Assembly (NCBI GenBank): GCA_958299035.1
Contig: CATQJL010000001.1
Span: forward strand, 74,917,594 to 74,981,593
DNA: 64,000 nt
Reading direction: 5' to 3'
Origin: Cylicocyclus nassatus
Lineage: Eukaryota > Nematoda > Chromadorea > Rhabditida > Strongylidae
The position numbers and the translations under genes are program-made. The notes beneath the pieces are model-generated. The model did not search any database and was not told the DNA's origin. It was given only the letters and a program-made list of their open reading frames with translations. Positions 44,130 to 57,025 of the stretch are shown here, in pieces. Each line of letters begins with the position of its first letter. Positions within the stretch are counted from its first letter, which is position 1.

Positions 44130-46238
44130 TTAAACGAAAAAGAATTCGTCTTCTTCTAATATTGTTGGCATGGGATCGATGTGAGAGCGAGTCGATGAGA
44201 GTGATGTCCTGAAATGAAAGGTATTGAAAATCTTTCCTGTAATTAAGCCCCCGCTCAATAATTCGCACTGAGAATCTATAGCGTTAAACAAAGCTCATTT
44301 TTAATGGGAAAGCGCTATTTTTTACCTCTAGGAGATAGAAGATCGCTTGCTTATCGTCTATTTCATCGAACGCGAACAACTTTTGCACGAAGTGGACCAA
44401 GAGTCTGCATATCATCCGTTCCATGCAGATGCACGTGAGAGATGAGCAGATAAGGGCATGAGATTTAAAATGTTGTCAGCTAACTGCCAAGTGGTACTAT
44501 GTTTGTATCTTCATTATATAAGAAACTTGCAATAGCGAACTGAAGTAATAGGTTGGCACATAAGTTTTGCAACTTATTTTGTAACTTTTCTCTTCTTGGC
44601 TGTAACGCATTCATTTTTGGTCGTATTCTAGGTAAGGTGGTAGGCTACAAACCCGCGCAATCAGTTTATTTTTTTGTAGCGAAATGGAGTAAATTTACTC
44701 ATTTTTCGGAAGCTGGTCAAACCCGAAATTTCAAGGGCCAGAAAATTAAAAATTAAGCCTTTCACAGTCTAAATCAAACAAATCAAGCCGAAACTGTGTA
44801 GATGATTAGAGTTTCCTCTATCAACAATTTAGGTACAGCTTTAACTTGAAGTGTTTGATTCAGACTGAGAACGGCTTTATTTTTGGTTTTCTGACCCTTG
44901 AAATTTCGGGTTTGACCAGCTTCCGAAAAATGAGCAAATTTTTTCCATTTCGAAACCAAAAATTAAAATGTTTCTATAGGTTTATAGCCTACTATCTAAT
45001 CTACAATATGCCCGAAAACGAATGCGTCACAGTCAAAAAGAGAAAAGTTACAAAGTAAGTTGCAAAACTTATGTGCCAACCTAATAGTTTGTAAAACTAG
45101 TTATTAGTACCTTCGCAACTTTAATATCAAATGTCACAGTTTAAATAACAGTTCTACCCAAACGTCTAAGTTAATTCACCTACAGTTTGAAGAAAGTTTG
45201 TGCAATGTTTGATAGTAACCGAAATTTTCAGCAGCGAGGTAATATCTCTGATGAAGCAGTCTTTGAGACTTGCGCAAAAATGATGTCGTAACTACGCAAC
45301 GAAATTTGCATCTAAGGCACCTTTATCTTTCAAAAATATTCTACTGCTTACAGAGACTTGTCGAGGTTTTATCAGAATTCAAGGCTTATATGGATACGTA
45401 CAGCACAATTTTTTGTCCCGCAAGGCAAAGAGCGCCTATCTCAGACCCAATTTGAAAAGAAGACATAACAAAAAAGTCACTTACCGCTGTCGTTGCTTTC
45501 TTCTATCCTTACGGAGTCGAACATGTTTGAGGATTGTACTTCTCCTAAAAATCAAAGCGTGAGTATAAAACTTTCTGTCATGGCTGGACAAGCTAGAACT
45601 GTATGATCTTCTTTTCTGAGCTTTGTTACGAACTGAATCAAAATCACACAAACCACTTTCAGTTGCAGTGGATATGACTTTTGAGTTTAAGAAATGTAAT
45701 CTTTGTTGACAGTTGAAGTTTATTTTCCTATAGCTAATTTTCTCATAAATATCCGAAGTGGTAATTTAGAAAATTGCACAAGAACACCAACTCTTAATGA
45801 AACTTTTCCCGTACCACCGATCACCGGGATGTTTACTCAAAGCTATATATGCTCAAGCGAGAAAATGACTGGCTAAAGATGATGGAACCCAAAAGCTCCT
45901 GTTTACCATACAGCGTAATTGAATACGCTTCACACTTAAATCAACACTTTAGCGTTTAAGCTTTAGCGTAGGCAGTGTAAGATCTCTCTAATATAGTAGT
46001 TCAATCTATTTTTTCAACTTATTTTGTTTTTAATACACTAAGGAGAGAAGCTCCTCTGCATGAATTGAGATACAATGGAACCAAATGATTGACAGAAAGA
46101 ATGTGATAAAGCCGAATGATATTTAGTAGGATGCTCAAGAAAGAAGCGATTTAGACAGTAAAAAAGAAATTTACTCACTTCCTCCGCCAACCAGCTTCAT
46201 CAACTTGATGAAAAAGTTCCTCCTTTTTACAGACATCG
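44130..46238 (-). CDS. Gene of unknown family, copy B (partial, three exons)
   Basis: Minus strand. Exon at about 46180-46238 (acceptor CCCACAG, donor GGAGGAA|GTGAGT) reads MSVKRRNFFIKLMKLVGGG. Exon 45485-45544 (acceptor TTTTAG, donor |GTAAGT) reads REVQSSNMFDSVRIEESNDS. Last exon 44130-44208 (acceptor CATTTCAG) reads SLSSTRSHIDPMPTILEEDE then FFFV and stop. The same three exons with the same splice borders occur in copy C. The middle exon here leaves a phase that does not join the last exon cleanly, unlike copy C, so this copy may be broken. The intron between 44208 and 45485 contains a mariner-type element. Function unknown. Confidence 0.45.
44551..45081. mobile_element. Mariner-type foldback miniature element
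   Basis: 531 bp flanked by TA (44549-44550, 45082-45083), with inverted ends GGTTGGCACATAAGTTTTGC and GCAAAACTTATGTGCCAACC. Nearly the whole element is a palindrome (TTTTTCGGAAGCTGGTCAAA against TTTGACCAGCTTCCGAAAAA, GAAATTTCAAGGG against CCCTTGAAATTTC). GGTTGG ends resemble mariner elements. It is absent from the equivalent intron of copy C (54806-55115), so it arrived after the duplication. Confidence 0.85.
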
Positions 46239-47140
46239 CTGTGGGATGAATTATTGTTGATAAAGTGTACGAAAAATCTAGACGATTCAAGCTCAACGAG
46301 AAGATGTGGAGACGTTGTAAGCACTAAAAACTAGGGCCTGCTGGAAGGCGGAGCGAAGCGCTGCAAACTACTCCTTCCAGCGAGCATCACAACATAAACA
46401 GGAAACAAATAACGGAGAAGTCGTAATGAGGAACGATATCGAGTTGCTCAATGACTAGCAGTACGGAAGACTCGGGAAAAATCGACTAGTCCTAAATGAA
46501 ATAAAAAATGTTCCTGTTTTTTTGGTAACTAAATATCTGCACAAACTTTCGTATTACGTTCTTTTCATTTTTTGTGTTTTTGTACCCCATCAGCTAATCC
46601 AACCAGCTAACGTCATACTTTGCCCGATAAACTCATATATTCTCAGCACATGTACATGATTCATGTACTCCTTTGTCAGTTTGCTGTTGTTGCCGTCTAT
46701 TTTAGTATAATGAAATCAGCGCTGGAAAGGCGTTCGTCACGCCATGTAAACTTTGTTATGTTATATGTTATTAAACTTCTTTGAGAACAACAACTAGTGA
46801 TGGTCGTAGTGGCGAGTGATGCCAGCAGTTTCACTGCATTTGACTTAAACCAGTTGGTGGCTGTAAGTGTCAGAAATTCTAGCTAACACTTTGCACCAAA
46901 ATTAAGCGAGACATCAGCCTCATTCAAAAGAAAAGACATGGAAAGCATTGAGAGGCGAAGGTGGATGTCGATAGCTTGCCATTTATAATAGAGCTAATAG
47001 GTGCATGAAAGATGAATAAAAAGTACTAATTCGATTTAAATTATAATTTATGTCGTAGCGAAAAATAACTGATCACAAAGGTAGTTCGGCAAATTGCGCA
47101 CCAAATAGAGCTCATTAAGCTTACTCGTCATAACTAAAAT
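45600..47140. other. Intron and upstream DNA of copy B
   Basis: Apart from the exon at 46180-46238, about 46330-46430 aligns with the first exon region of copy C (55850-55960), but the open frame is interrupted by a stop. Nothing else is recognised. Confidence 0.35.
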
Positions 47141-47149
47141 TTTGTCAGA

Positions 47150-47718
47150 CATAGCTGATCGTTGAAGTTTGGAGAGATTCAACTAACAAGCTTCTTTTTC
47201 TGCGAATTGGATTCCTGCGAGGAAAAATCCTACGGACCTCAAACTTGGTCATTATACAGCAAACACATAGTGATACACAAATATGCCTTTATCGGATTTT
47301 CTCCGCCCATAGAAAGCGAGGAAAAAAAGATGGTCAAAAAATGGCAATCCGCCCACAGCTCCTCCTAAATATGTCAATTTATTATACACCTTACTAAGTG
47401 TAACCTTAACATTGGTAATCGAGAAATGCCAAGTTTTACTTGAAAAACCCGATAAAGGCGGCATTTTGGCATTTTTGGGCTACCTTCTTTTCTCAAGTTT
47501 GGGCCCCTGGCAAGATCCACTAAACACGTTTTTGGGTACTACTATGGGTCTACTGTATAACGACCAAGTAGGAGGTCCTTGGAAATTTTCCGTAAGAAGA
47601 TCCGATTTTTAGGGCAGCTGGAAATTTTTGATTTTTGGACTAAAATTTTACCTGGATTACGAATTAGACCGACCTTTGATAGTCAATTCGTAGAGCTTGC
47701 TTGCTTCTATCGAATGGT
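47150..47718. mobile_element. Foldback element (copy near 57030)
   Basis: The left arm (GGAAAAATCCTACGGACCTC...TTGGTCATTATACAG) is inverted on the right (CTGTATAACGACCAAGTAGG...TTTTCCGTAAGAAGATCC). It ends GCTTCTATCGAATGGTACCCTA at 47697-47718. The left arm is repeated at 57140-57310, and the inverted end motif appears at 57026-57060. No protein recognised. Confidence 0.55.
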
Positions 47719-48141
47719 ACCCTAAATGTGCTAAAAAACAAAAGTAGTTTGATTTATTTAGAAATACGGTTTGCTTTTGGGACATCCTAATATGACACAG
47801 TTATTTGACTTTCCTCGTACAAATACTTGCTACAAATTTTTGTCATACAGCCATTACATTCAGCAGTCATCTGTATTGTTGATTAAATTTTTTGTCGTCG
47901 AGCTGTCAACGTTAAACAAATGTACTCCTTACTCACAGCCATTGGCGGAAAAATAACAGCAAACATATTCCACAGTAAATAAATGGGTTGAGATTTACGG
48001 TAATCCATGAAAGAAATGTGCATCTTCCAGTCTCATTTTTATTCACTGGTTTCTGTAGCTAAATATGTCTACATTTGAGGAACTGATTATAGGAACTAAA
48101 ACTGTCCCTTGGTGTAGGGACTCAAACAATTGCATCGGAAA

Positions 48142-48312
48142 GTTCGCGGCCTTAAAGCATGTTACATGGCGCGCCGCGGCCCTTAAAATTCCAGCCGCAC
48201 ACGCCGCGGCCCATGTATATTTTACCGGGAACGCCGCGGCCAAAATTGAAATCGGGAAGAGATTACCGGGAAGGTCGCGGCCCAACCACCTCACTCGGCG
48301 GGCCGCGGGCCC
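48142..48312. repeat. GC-rich repeat with 30-bp spacing
   Basis: CGCCGCGGCC or a close variant starts at 48142 (GTTCGCGGCC), 48172, 48202 and 48232, exactly 30 bp apart, then at about 48273 and 48303. Spacers differ but often contain TTACCGGGAA. Isolated CACCGCGGTC and GCTCGCGGCA words recur at 48630-48680 with ATCGGG. The block is far richer in GC than its surroundings. It is not obviously coding on either strand. Confidence 0.6.
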
Positions 48313-48779
48313 TATCAAAGGCCGCACTTCTTACACGCTGTAGTTTAAGGCGCAACCCTCGTGAGGTACGTCGCAGCGATGGGGCTACCCTAAGTGTTTA
48401 TGAGGCTGAGTATCGCTTCTCGGATTTGGTCCTATCTGACAGAGTTGTTTTTGTACTTATGTAATAAACTTCAGCAGTCGGATGAGTAATATCGACGACA
48501 TTAGATGAGCTAGCAAGTTGATCAATTTGTGCTCAAGTCGTTGTCATGAAAGACACGCCAAAAGATTTTTCACTCTTCCTAGGCCTCAGAAGCATGCTAA
48601 TCGGGTCAACTATCGGGCGCTTACATGGTGCACCGCGGTCACCTATCGGGTCTAATTTCGGTTTATGCCGGGCAGCTCGCGGCATGGATGATTGGTGGTC
48701 GAGCAAGCACCCGCGAACTTCCCGATGCGATTGTCTGAGGACGTGATCACGCAATCAAAAAGAATATATTTGTGACACA

Positions 48780-51700
48780 GCTTCTGAAAATCCTTTAAAT
48801 TATTTTACATGCATTTTCATGCATCCAGTCTCATTTTCAACAAAATTCTGCTTATCTTTGTTTTCTTGAGATTTATGGAAGTTAGCAAGGTTGTTGATTT
48901 GAATGGCTTATTTTCCATAACAGTGAGATCGCCCACACGTTTCTTATGTTATTTATTAGAGTAAATATGCTTGTGTAGACCGCATTTGAAATTGTGTAAC
49001 ATGCTTTGTGCGCTACCTTTGAGGCAGACAATTGTGCAGCCATATGTATGTAGCAACATCTTCATAAACGTGCTGTTGACAACGTGTTATCCCCCTCTGA
49101 AATCCGATGTTTGGTGTGAGTTATAATTGAAATCGACAAACCCTATTGTGGCCTACCCTTAAATGAATAAAGCGATAGCAAGCGATCAGAGATGATCAGC
49201 AAACCAGTGGAAACCCCAACTCAGAAAAGAACCAATTGTTTTAGGCAGTTTGAGCCTCAACAGCCTTCTGATTCGTAACTAGAAAGCACTCAAGAAATAT
49301 TTTGAAATTTTGTGTTTGATTTTTTACAAGAAAGGAAACAAAATGTAAATAGACAATTTGCTGTAACTCGTCATTTACGGATTTTAACACTTCGGCTGTA
49401 CGCCTCAATTTGTACGTCATTTGCAGCAGAAAGCAAACATGATCGTATCACATGTCCTTGTCCATCAAGAATTGTTTTTTTAGAGTTATATCTTTCTCGC
49501 GGTAGCGATTGGCGGCTCGATAAAATTGCTGTATGAGTCACATGATTTTGCATGTGTGCTTATCGCACCTTTTCATGGGTCAGAAAAAGCGTCAAAAGAG
49601 CGTTCAATATCAACAAGAAACGCGTGACATTTTAGACAATGCAATAAGATTTAGGTACTGTAACGCAGTATGTGCGTTGTTCTCTTCCCTTTGTTACTCT
49701 CAAGGATAGCAACCGAAAGAGCGAAATACAGAAACAAGAATACAAGTTGCATGCGAAATCAGAGTTTGTCCCAAGACTGATCGTTTTAAAAGCTTTGGAA
49801 GGAAAAAGGACCATTAGGTCACAACAGGCCACTGCATGTCTCTATGCTCTCGCTCATTTTTGGTAAAGGAATGATTTTCGAATAAAAAAGGAAAAACTTA
49901 TCGGTTCTATTTAGGAGAGTTTGCTGAAGTGTTACCAATAGGGAAAATAATAGATTTCGTTTTTGTATATGAGAAAAAATATCGGTGTCTCTTTGGCCTA
50001 CGCGTTTTTCAAGCATTGTTCAAGAAATTGACTCATAATCTCTCATGTTTTACCCCAGCAACCAATTTAGTGACTAAGGAGTACAGCAATTTTCGAGGTA
50101 CTCTGCCATTTCGGAATAGAAATTCAAATAATGCATTATGCGAAAGGTTCCTTTGAAGCTGTTCCACCGCTAAAACTCAGCTGATGTTTACTACTCATGA
50201 GCTTGAAAGCTTTGCCTTGTCTGATCATTTCCGCTTGCAATCCGAGCACTGCAATCAGCTTCGTGTATAACGAGGTTTTAGTAAGTCGTTTTCAAGCAGG
50301 AGGCTAGAAAATGACGTGGACAACTGTTCTACCAACACTTTCTATTGGTAAATGGATTCGTAAAAAAGAAAATTTCAAATTATTGCTATAGCAGAGAGCA
50401 AGCAAATAATTGAAAATAATCGTGTTCGAGTTGTCTTGCCACTTTTTTGAATGTGCAACTACAGTCTAAATCAATTTGCCGTTTCGTCTCGTTTTCCCTT
50501 TCTCCGTTTTCATAAACTTTTGCTGCAATTTCCGAAACTCCCGTAACGATTCTTTTTCTATCGTAACGATAGAAAATTCACCCAAACCAAATATATTCTC
50601 GTCAATTGGCGGGGAAATGGCGTGCATGCGAAACCTGAAGGATCTGGAGTTTTTCGCAGCATACAATCAGCTGAACATCGATATATCTCGTGCAGCCCCA
50701 CTTTATTGTTTATCGCTTTAGCACAGGCCCTGTGGAAGCGGCCATGAGTAGATTTATTTTCCGGAAGGCGGAGGAGCAAGTTGTGTGTACTGCACTGTGA
50801 TTCTTTGATTTCATGATTTCATCCAAAAACTTCTGGGATGTGACTATGCGTACCAGCTGAATAAAAACACTTTTTTTTCACTCAAAATACCTTCGCTTTA
50901 CAATTACCCCAGTTACAACTAATGTCTTCATAAGACGTTTGCAAGATCGCTCAAAGAACCTTCAAAGAACATTGCAGCAACATCTGTGGGAACTGGTTCC
51001 AGGTGCCGCACATCCTTGCATTTCCTGATCAACCAGTCTGCCATTTGAGAACACCCAATCCTAACAGGAAGTCCTTCTAAAATAGATTATCTTTTTATGG
51101 CTTTCCAGTGGGTGCATTGTAGCTGTTTGTCGTCAAGGTCTCTGACCACAATTCCGTAAGTCGTCAACATTCATGCAAAGGCTTAGACTAAGAAACCTGC
51201 AACTGTTTAGTTGTTTGTGTTATATGCTTCTGCTACGGTTGGGCATAGATAGCCTAAGGTTGGTGTTCAAAGATTGAACAGTAATCTTAATCAGATGCAA
51301 ACGCTCAAACACAAGTTTTGCAGCATGCGAAGGCTACTTTCACAAATACAGGCAAAGGAGTGTGCATGTTGAGTTGGTAAACTAGCTATAGCTATGGAAA
51401 ACTAAAAAACATTCGTGCTATAAGCGAATACTCTGAAAAATCAATTTAAAAAATCAAATTGGCAATTTGCACTTCATCCGAAGTTTATGCAAACATGAGT
51501 TATTTTATGGTTGCTTTGACAATTTTCATCCAGTTTACTGCATAGCACGTGATTTCGGCGATAAGTGCTGCAAATTTTCCTTCACATTTCGTGCCATGTA
51601 TTCTAGCCAGGGCTCGGCACGAGGTGGCTAGATGAAAATGGAAAAAACGAAGTCCCTTTTGACTTTTGGGAATTTTTACGAAGTCCCCTTTGACCCTGAA

Positions 51701-53200
51701 CCAAATTTCTTCTAAAAACCTGAAAAATTCCCGAAAATCCCCCAAAAAACGAAACGTCGACTAAAAAAAAGGTCGCCGTCGTCAATTTTCCGTATGTCTT
51801 CGCTCACAAAAACGAAACCCCCTTTGCTTTTCGTCCCAAAAACGATATCCAGCTTGCTTGTAAGCCACCTGTGCCGAGCCCTGATTCTAGCCGATATGGA
51901 CTAACTACCATTGTTCGTTGCCAACAATATCTTCTAACTTTCAGCTAAAAACAAAAAAAGAAATTATTCTTGTGTTCTACTATTCAAAGAAATTCGTCCA
52001 ACACCAAGTGGAAGTGAATTGACAGCAAGAGCCTTGAAAGTCAACTTTACATCAGCGAGGGGTAGCTCACCATTCTTTTTGTAGTTATTGTGAACTTGAA
52101 AAAAGTGAAAATGAGTTCTTGTGTGGAAAGTCTTGTTCGTACTAAGTAATCAAATGATTAATGATATGCACTAAGCAAATACATGGTTTATTTTTTCCCC
52201 ACAGAGCTTTTTAAGTACGAATTCTTTCTGTTCATTCTCAAAAAATCTAAGGCTGCTCAAAATGCTTGCAGGAGTTCCAGGCAAGCCTTGCACTTACTTG
52301 CTTTTGCACTTACCGCTCTTATTTGCTCCAAGCTTTCACTCAGGGTGTGGCTTTATCCAAGTCGAATTTGCAACTCTTTTGCTGGCTAGATTTTCTATAT
52401 CTCGTAGCAGCAGATTATCTAATTTTTAGCAAACGCACTTACATAATCTGCATGGAGAAAATAGAACTTCGATAAAGTTACTTCTGGTAATCCCTTCCCT
52501 TCATCATTTATGATGTGTAAGTTGTTGGTGACATTTGTGGAACGACTTGCAAAACACTTTCAAGAACTTATGTGTAGGTGTTGTTTGTATGTCGAAAAGC
52601 ATGTTATAAGCTGTGTCTTGTGCTAGCAAACATCATAGATGTGGTCGATTGCATACTTCCTGTTTCGTTAGCAGGTTCTCATTTGGCGGCAATGAGCACT
52701 AATTTTTTTGCTTTTTTACAAGGACAAAAGAATCATAATGCCAATCTAACGCAAAAGAACTTCTTGTGCACATGAAATCCAAGGATAAGTTCAAGAATAA
52801 GCTTAGTTGGTGCTAGTTTGTCCAAAACACTTATGCGATCAGGTAATTATTGACAAAAGTGAGCTGCACTATGGAAAATAATGTCGACGGAACTGGATCT
52901 ATTCATCAACTTTTGCAGAGGATGATCCAATCAAATAAATGCTTGAATTAGTGGTTTTCTGCAAATAATTATCCGTCATTCACTGGAGCCGTGAAAACAT
53001 TTTATGTCCAAAGTTACCTCAATGTCTAAGCTTTCTAATAGTACTTTGTCAGGAATGTAATGTGAGAGAATTTTATATGATTGTAAAACTTGGATCTGCT
53101 GAAGCCCACCATCGTGTTTGGTTCTTGAATCAACGGTCAATAAAGCAGCAGCGTTAGCAATATTTCTGATCTATACTCATCCGTAAAAACAACTCGCTAG
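48780..53200. repeat. Duplicated segment, copy C, 3' part
   Basis: 48999-49120 matches copy E at 63510-63640 (TGCTTTGTGCG, then TACCTTTGAGGCA). 49370-49560, 50165-50285 and 52540-52690 match copy B as listed there. The hAT-type element at 51608 interrupts it. No complete gene seen; the minus strand near 52670 again encodes PPNENLLTKQE. Confidence 0.5.
51608..51883. mobile_element. hAT-type miniature element with 8-bp duplication
   Basis: 276 bp with ends CAGGGCTCGGCACGAGGTGG and CCACCTGTGCCGAGCCCTG, flanked on both sides by the exact 8-bp duplication ATTCTAGC (51600-51607, 51884-51891). CAGGG ends and an 8-bp duplication define hAT elements. Non-coding. Confidence 0.9.
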
Positions 53201-54015
53201 CAGCTTCAACAATTGGGGGCAACAGAACGTCAGGGCAGAACCCGGTACGAGGGTGGGAAAGTCGAGGTAAAAATCGTTTTTTAAAATAAAGCAAGGAGGA
53301 TATTTGTACATACACTCTCTCGAAAAGTTGCTACACGTCTGACGTGCAAAAAGGTGAACTCGCGCGCCACTTTCATAAATCCCTATTTCTTCCAATTTTT
53401 CCCGAAGAGCTACGATTGACTGCATCGTTTACAGCACACATATAACAATATGACTATAAATTTGAAGTGTAAACGGACAAGAGCTAGGAGGAGCATAGCA
53501 AGATATTATAGAAAAATTATTAAAGGGAAGTTGTGGCGAGCTTCTTTCTGAAAACTACCCAAGACAAACAGAAAAATGACTCGTTTGCAACGCACAGATG
53601 ACGATGTGCTACGAAATTTGATGTGTATACGGCATTGCGACTAATAAAATGAAAGTTTATGAGAAACTCATGTGGGTAAACAACGTGCCCAACTTTTTCC
53701 CAAATTAGGTGGACAAGTGCCCACCTAATGCCTATCAAAGGAAGAAAAGCTTCTTTTTCAGATAAGTTTTTCAAACATCATACTTAAATCTCCTATACAC
53801 TTGAAGTTTACCATATAGCAACGTTTTGGTTTCAAAAATCCTCCCTCCGTGTTAGGATCCGAGATAGCAACAATGCCGATTTCTTGAAAAAGAAAACGCG
53901 CTGCAGTTGAACGATTCACGCAGCTGGCGCCGTCAAGTAGGAAATCGCGAAAATGGCGAGTGGCAAGAGTAAATTCGTTTTCATGGGTCCATTTGCCACC
54001 CTGGCCCTGCACCGA
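53200..54015 (-). other. Possible exons, unidentified
   Basis: Minus-strand open stretches include SIVALREKLEEIGIYESGAR followed by VHLFARQTCSNFSRE, with an acceptor-like GATGCAG before it and GTATGTAC after it (53300-53405). Another is FRDFLLDGASCVNRSTAARF, LFQEIGIVAISDPNTEGGF (about 53800-53950). They look more protein-like than chance but I cannot name them. This block has no counterpart in copy B, so it may be an insertion or a captured gene fragment. Confidence 0.3.
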
Positions 54016-54735
54016 TGCTCAAATGGTTGAGTGTCTAAAATTGCCATTAGACTCTGAGCAAACTGACCACACGTATGGCCTTTCAAAGATTATAAAAGAA
54101 ATTGGTCATATTAAGCTATTGAAAATTGCTAAGAAAAGTTGATTGAATTTGAGTTTAGACTTCGATGATTGTTTCGAAAAAGTTGATATTCTTTTCAGCT
54201 CTAATCAGTGTCACAGAATGGAAAATAGAGCTAAATCACCTACCATAATTCTCCTGCTGCACAAAGCGCACTTTACTGATTGTAATTTTACGATTCTTTT
54301 TTCGTTTCGTGTGCTCATGAACTGTATTTACATGTACTAAACACTTGTTCATAAATACTATTTATTACAAAGTTCATTTCACCAAAACGACAAATACATC
54401 GATCACTGAACCCGTATTATAAGTAAGGGAATAAGGAAGATCACAAATCTTAATCCGTATGGAAAGATCGACTATGAATGAAGCAGCAGAAGTTCAAAAA
54501 AAGAACCACGAGAAAGGGAGGAAAATTAGGAAGAGACTATTCAAAACGCATCGATCCGTGAAGCACTGTAATGCGATACATCGTTTGAGTGTAGAAATTG
54601 AAAACATTGCAGAAGTAAAGAGCTTTGGTTGATAATGTTCATGCAGGTGCCAACCATACGACCTGGTGAATAAAGAGCAGTACCATTCGAAAACTGTTGC
54701 CTGGACCGTTCAGCGTACTGGAACTGTGAAAGTTC

Positions 54736-55960
54736 TCAAACAAACAAGGACTCGTCTTCTTCCATAATTGTCGGCATAGGCTCGATGTGAGAGCGAATCG
54801 ATGAGAACGATGAAGTTAAAAAAAATTTTCTTTTTGGTAAAAATATCTTCAATTAGTCCATTATGAAAAATCATTGTTAATATTGGACTGTTCTCTAAGG
54901 TCTTGCACTATTACATTGATGACGCGTTGATGTCAGAAAAAATAAGCATCTTTAACTAATTTCTTTCTGCTAGCAAAGATCATGAAGCTCTCTTGCAAAA
55001 TCAAGTACTATAGCAGTAAACTTAACATTTTGTATCCGGCTAAATTTCTTGTCGCAATATGCAAAAAGCGAACATAACTGCACTGGATTAAGAATGAAGA
55101 TAAAGAACACTCACCGTTGCTGCCGTTGTTTTTCTCTTTTCTTGCGGATTTGCACCATGCATGGTTTTGAGAATTGTACTTCTCCTAAAAATGAAAATTT
55201 GAGTATAGCATTATCTGAGAACATCGCGCTACTTGCTTGAAAGTGCTACCTCCTAAGTTGTTTTCCGCACGATTTTGGAAAATGTCTTTAGTCTCAGCAT
55301 CTATATCTTCATAGCGTAGCGGATATGAGGGACTTAAGAATAAGCACGATGACGATGTAACGTTTTTTGAATTTTGACAGCTTTTTTTCGATTGAGGGCG
55401 GTGAGTACTTCTAGCTTCAATTTTGTGCTTACTCAATCATTCTTTGCTTCACACCATCTCAGTATTTACACAGAGCTATCTATGCATAAGTGAGGAAATC
55501 ATTGGCTATTCTGGGGATAATGAGGACGCACAAGTGCTCTTCCTTACCCATATACGGGTTGAAAAAGTATTTTTAACGCATAACTTAAGGTAACCTTGTG
55601 AGGACCTATGTTGCTAAGTCTTACACTCTTCATTTAGCCACTTTCAAAGCAAGGGATGTTCCAAAAAACGGAAATTTCACTAAAAAATACAATGCCACTC
55701 ACTTCCTCCGCCAACCAGCTTCATTAACTTGATGAGGAAATTTCTCCTTTTTACGGACATTGCTGAGAAGACTGATTATACAGATAGTAGAGAAGATGAA
55801 TATCTGAAGATCCAGAAAATTTTTCAGGCGAGTATTCTGCAGATCCGACAAGAACTGAGAACCTGGAGCTGGCTTAGAGGCGGAGTGATGGCGCTGCAGG
55901 CTCCGCCTTACAGCGAACATAATGACTGCGCAAACAGCAAGTAAGGCAGCGGAAAATGTC
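54736..55960 (-). CDS. Gene of unknown family, copy C (four exons)
   Basis: Minus strand. First part near 55870-55960: MTFSAALLAVCAVIMFAVRR, then SLQRHHSASKPAP, a start methionine followed at once by a hydrophobic membrane or signal segment. Exon 55703-55762 (acceptor CTTCTCAG, donor GGAGGAA|GTGAGT): MSVKRRNFLIKLMKLVGGG. Exon 55115-55184 (acceptor TTTTTAG, donor CAACG|GTGAGT): REVQFSKPCMVQIRKKREKQ RQQR. Last exon about 54736-54806: SFSSIRSHIEPMPTIMEEDE SLFV and stop. Phases of the second to third join are consistent. The result would be a small basic protein with an N-terminal membrane or signal segment and an acidic tail. Family and function unknown. The acceptor of the last exon is not clear. 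Confidence 0.45.
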
Positions 55961-56399
55961 ATAATGAGGACTGTTTTGAAACGCTTAATGAATCAACAGT
56001 ATGAAAGTGTTTGAGAAGTATCGACATTACCCCAAATGTCATAAAAAGTGTCGCAAAAAGTGGCTGCCGTGTTGATAATTGATTATCTCAACAATTCATA
56101 TTTCGTGGGACTACACTTAATTGCACAGAAAAATATCGCTGGGCCCTCAATCCGCCTTTTCATATTTTGTATTTTCGTCATATCGAGCTAATATGCATCA
56201 TCTCTTACTTGATCATCTATTTTCAGCACATGTAAATAATTCGTGTATTCCTTTGTCACTTTGCTGTTGTTGCGCATCCATTTTAGCAATGAAAGTGGAG
56301 CTAGATGTGCGTCACTTCATGCAAACCTCATTACATTATAAGCTACCAGCTGTGGCAACAACAACCTGTGATGATGGTCACGACGCGGTGTCAAAATGA

Positions 56400-57020
56400 T
56401 GTAGATAGTTTCATAACGACTGACTCATATCAATTTTTGGATGCATATGTGTGCTAGCTACAATGCTTTGCGCCGAGAAGATGATGGTTATGTCTTGATT
56501 AGCGGTGAGTGAAGAAAAATATGAAAGAAACTAGGAAGGGTTGTTATAAATTGGTTACCTTAAAAATTAAGCACGAAAAGCTTTCAAGAATGTGCTTTAA
56601 GAAAGCTTGAAGAATAAATCTTATTTATTATCAGCTGACCAGCCAATCAGCTTGTCAGAATTGAGAGTGCTTTGACTATACACCAAATTTAGCTGCTTGA
56701 TGAGTGAGGTCTAAGAATTAAGCAAGATATTGCTGTAAAATGAAATGAAAATGCTGTACTGGAGGGAGCGAGGACGATGCCGCATGGCTAAATTTGCTAC
56801 GTCAGATGATTTCATCAGTATGAATGTGGTATTGCTTTGAGAAGTCGCCAAAATACTGCCTGAAACATGCTTCAATGGGTCTTTATCTTCTGCAATAACT
56901 TCTACATGTACAAGCGACCTGACCAAAGTCAAAGCATGCACTATGATGATTATGCCAAAATTTAGATCGTACCAAATGTAAGCTTTTTTGAATGAATCAA
57001 GATGTTTTTTCTTGATGGAT
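56400..57020. other. No gene seen
   Basis: AT-rich flank of copy C with short frames only. Confidence 0.35.
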
Positions 57021-57025
57021 TTAGG

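Noticed and set aside
48142..48312. CRISPR array
   Set aside because: Repeat words are only 10 bp, spacers are not separated by long identical repeats, and the DNA is eukaryotic.
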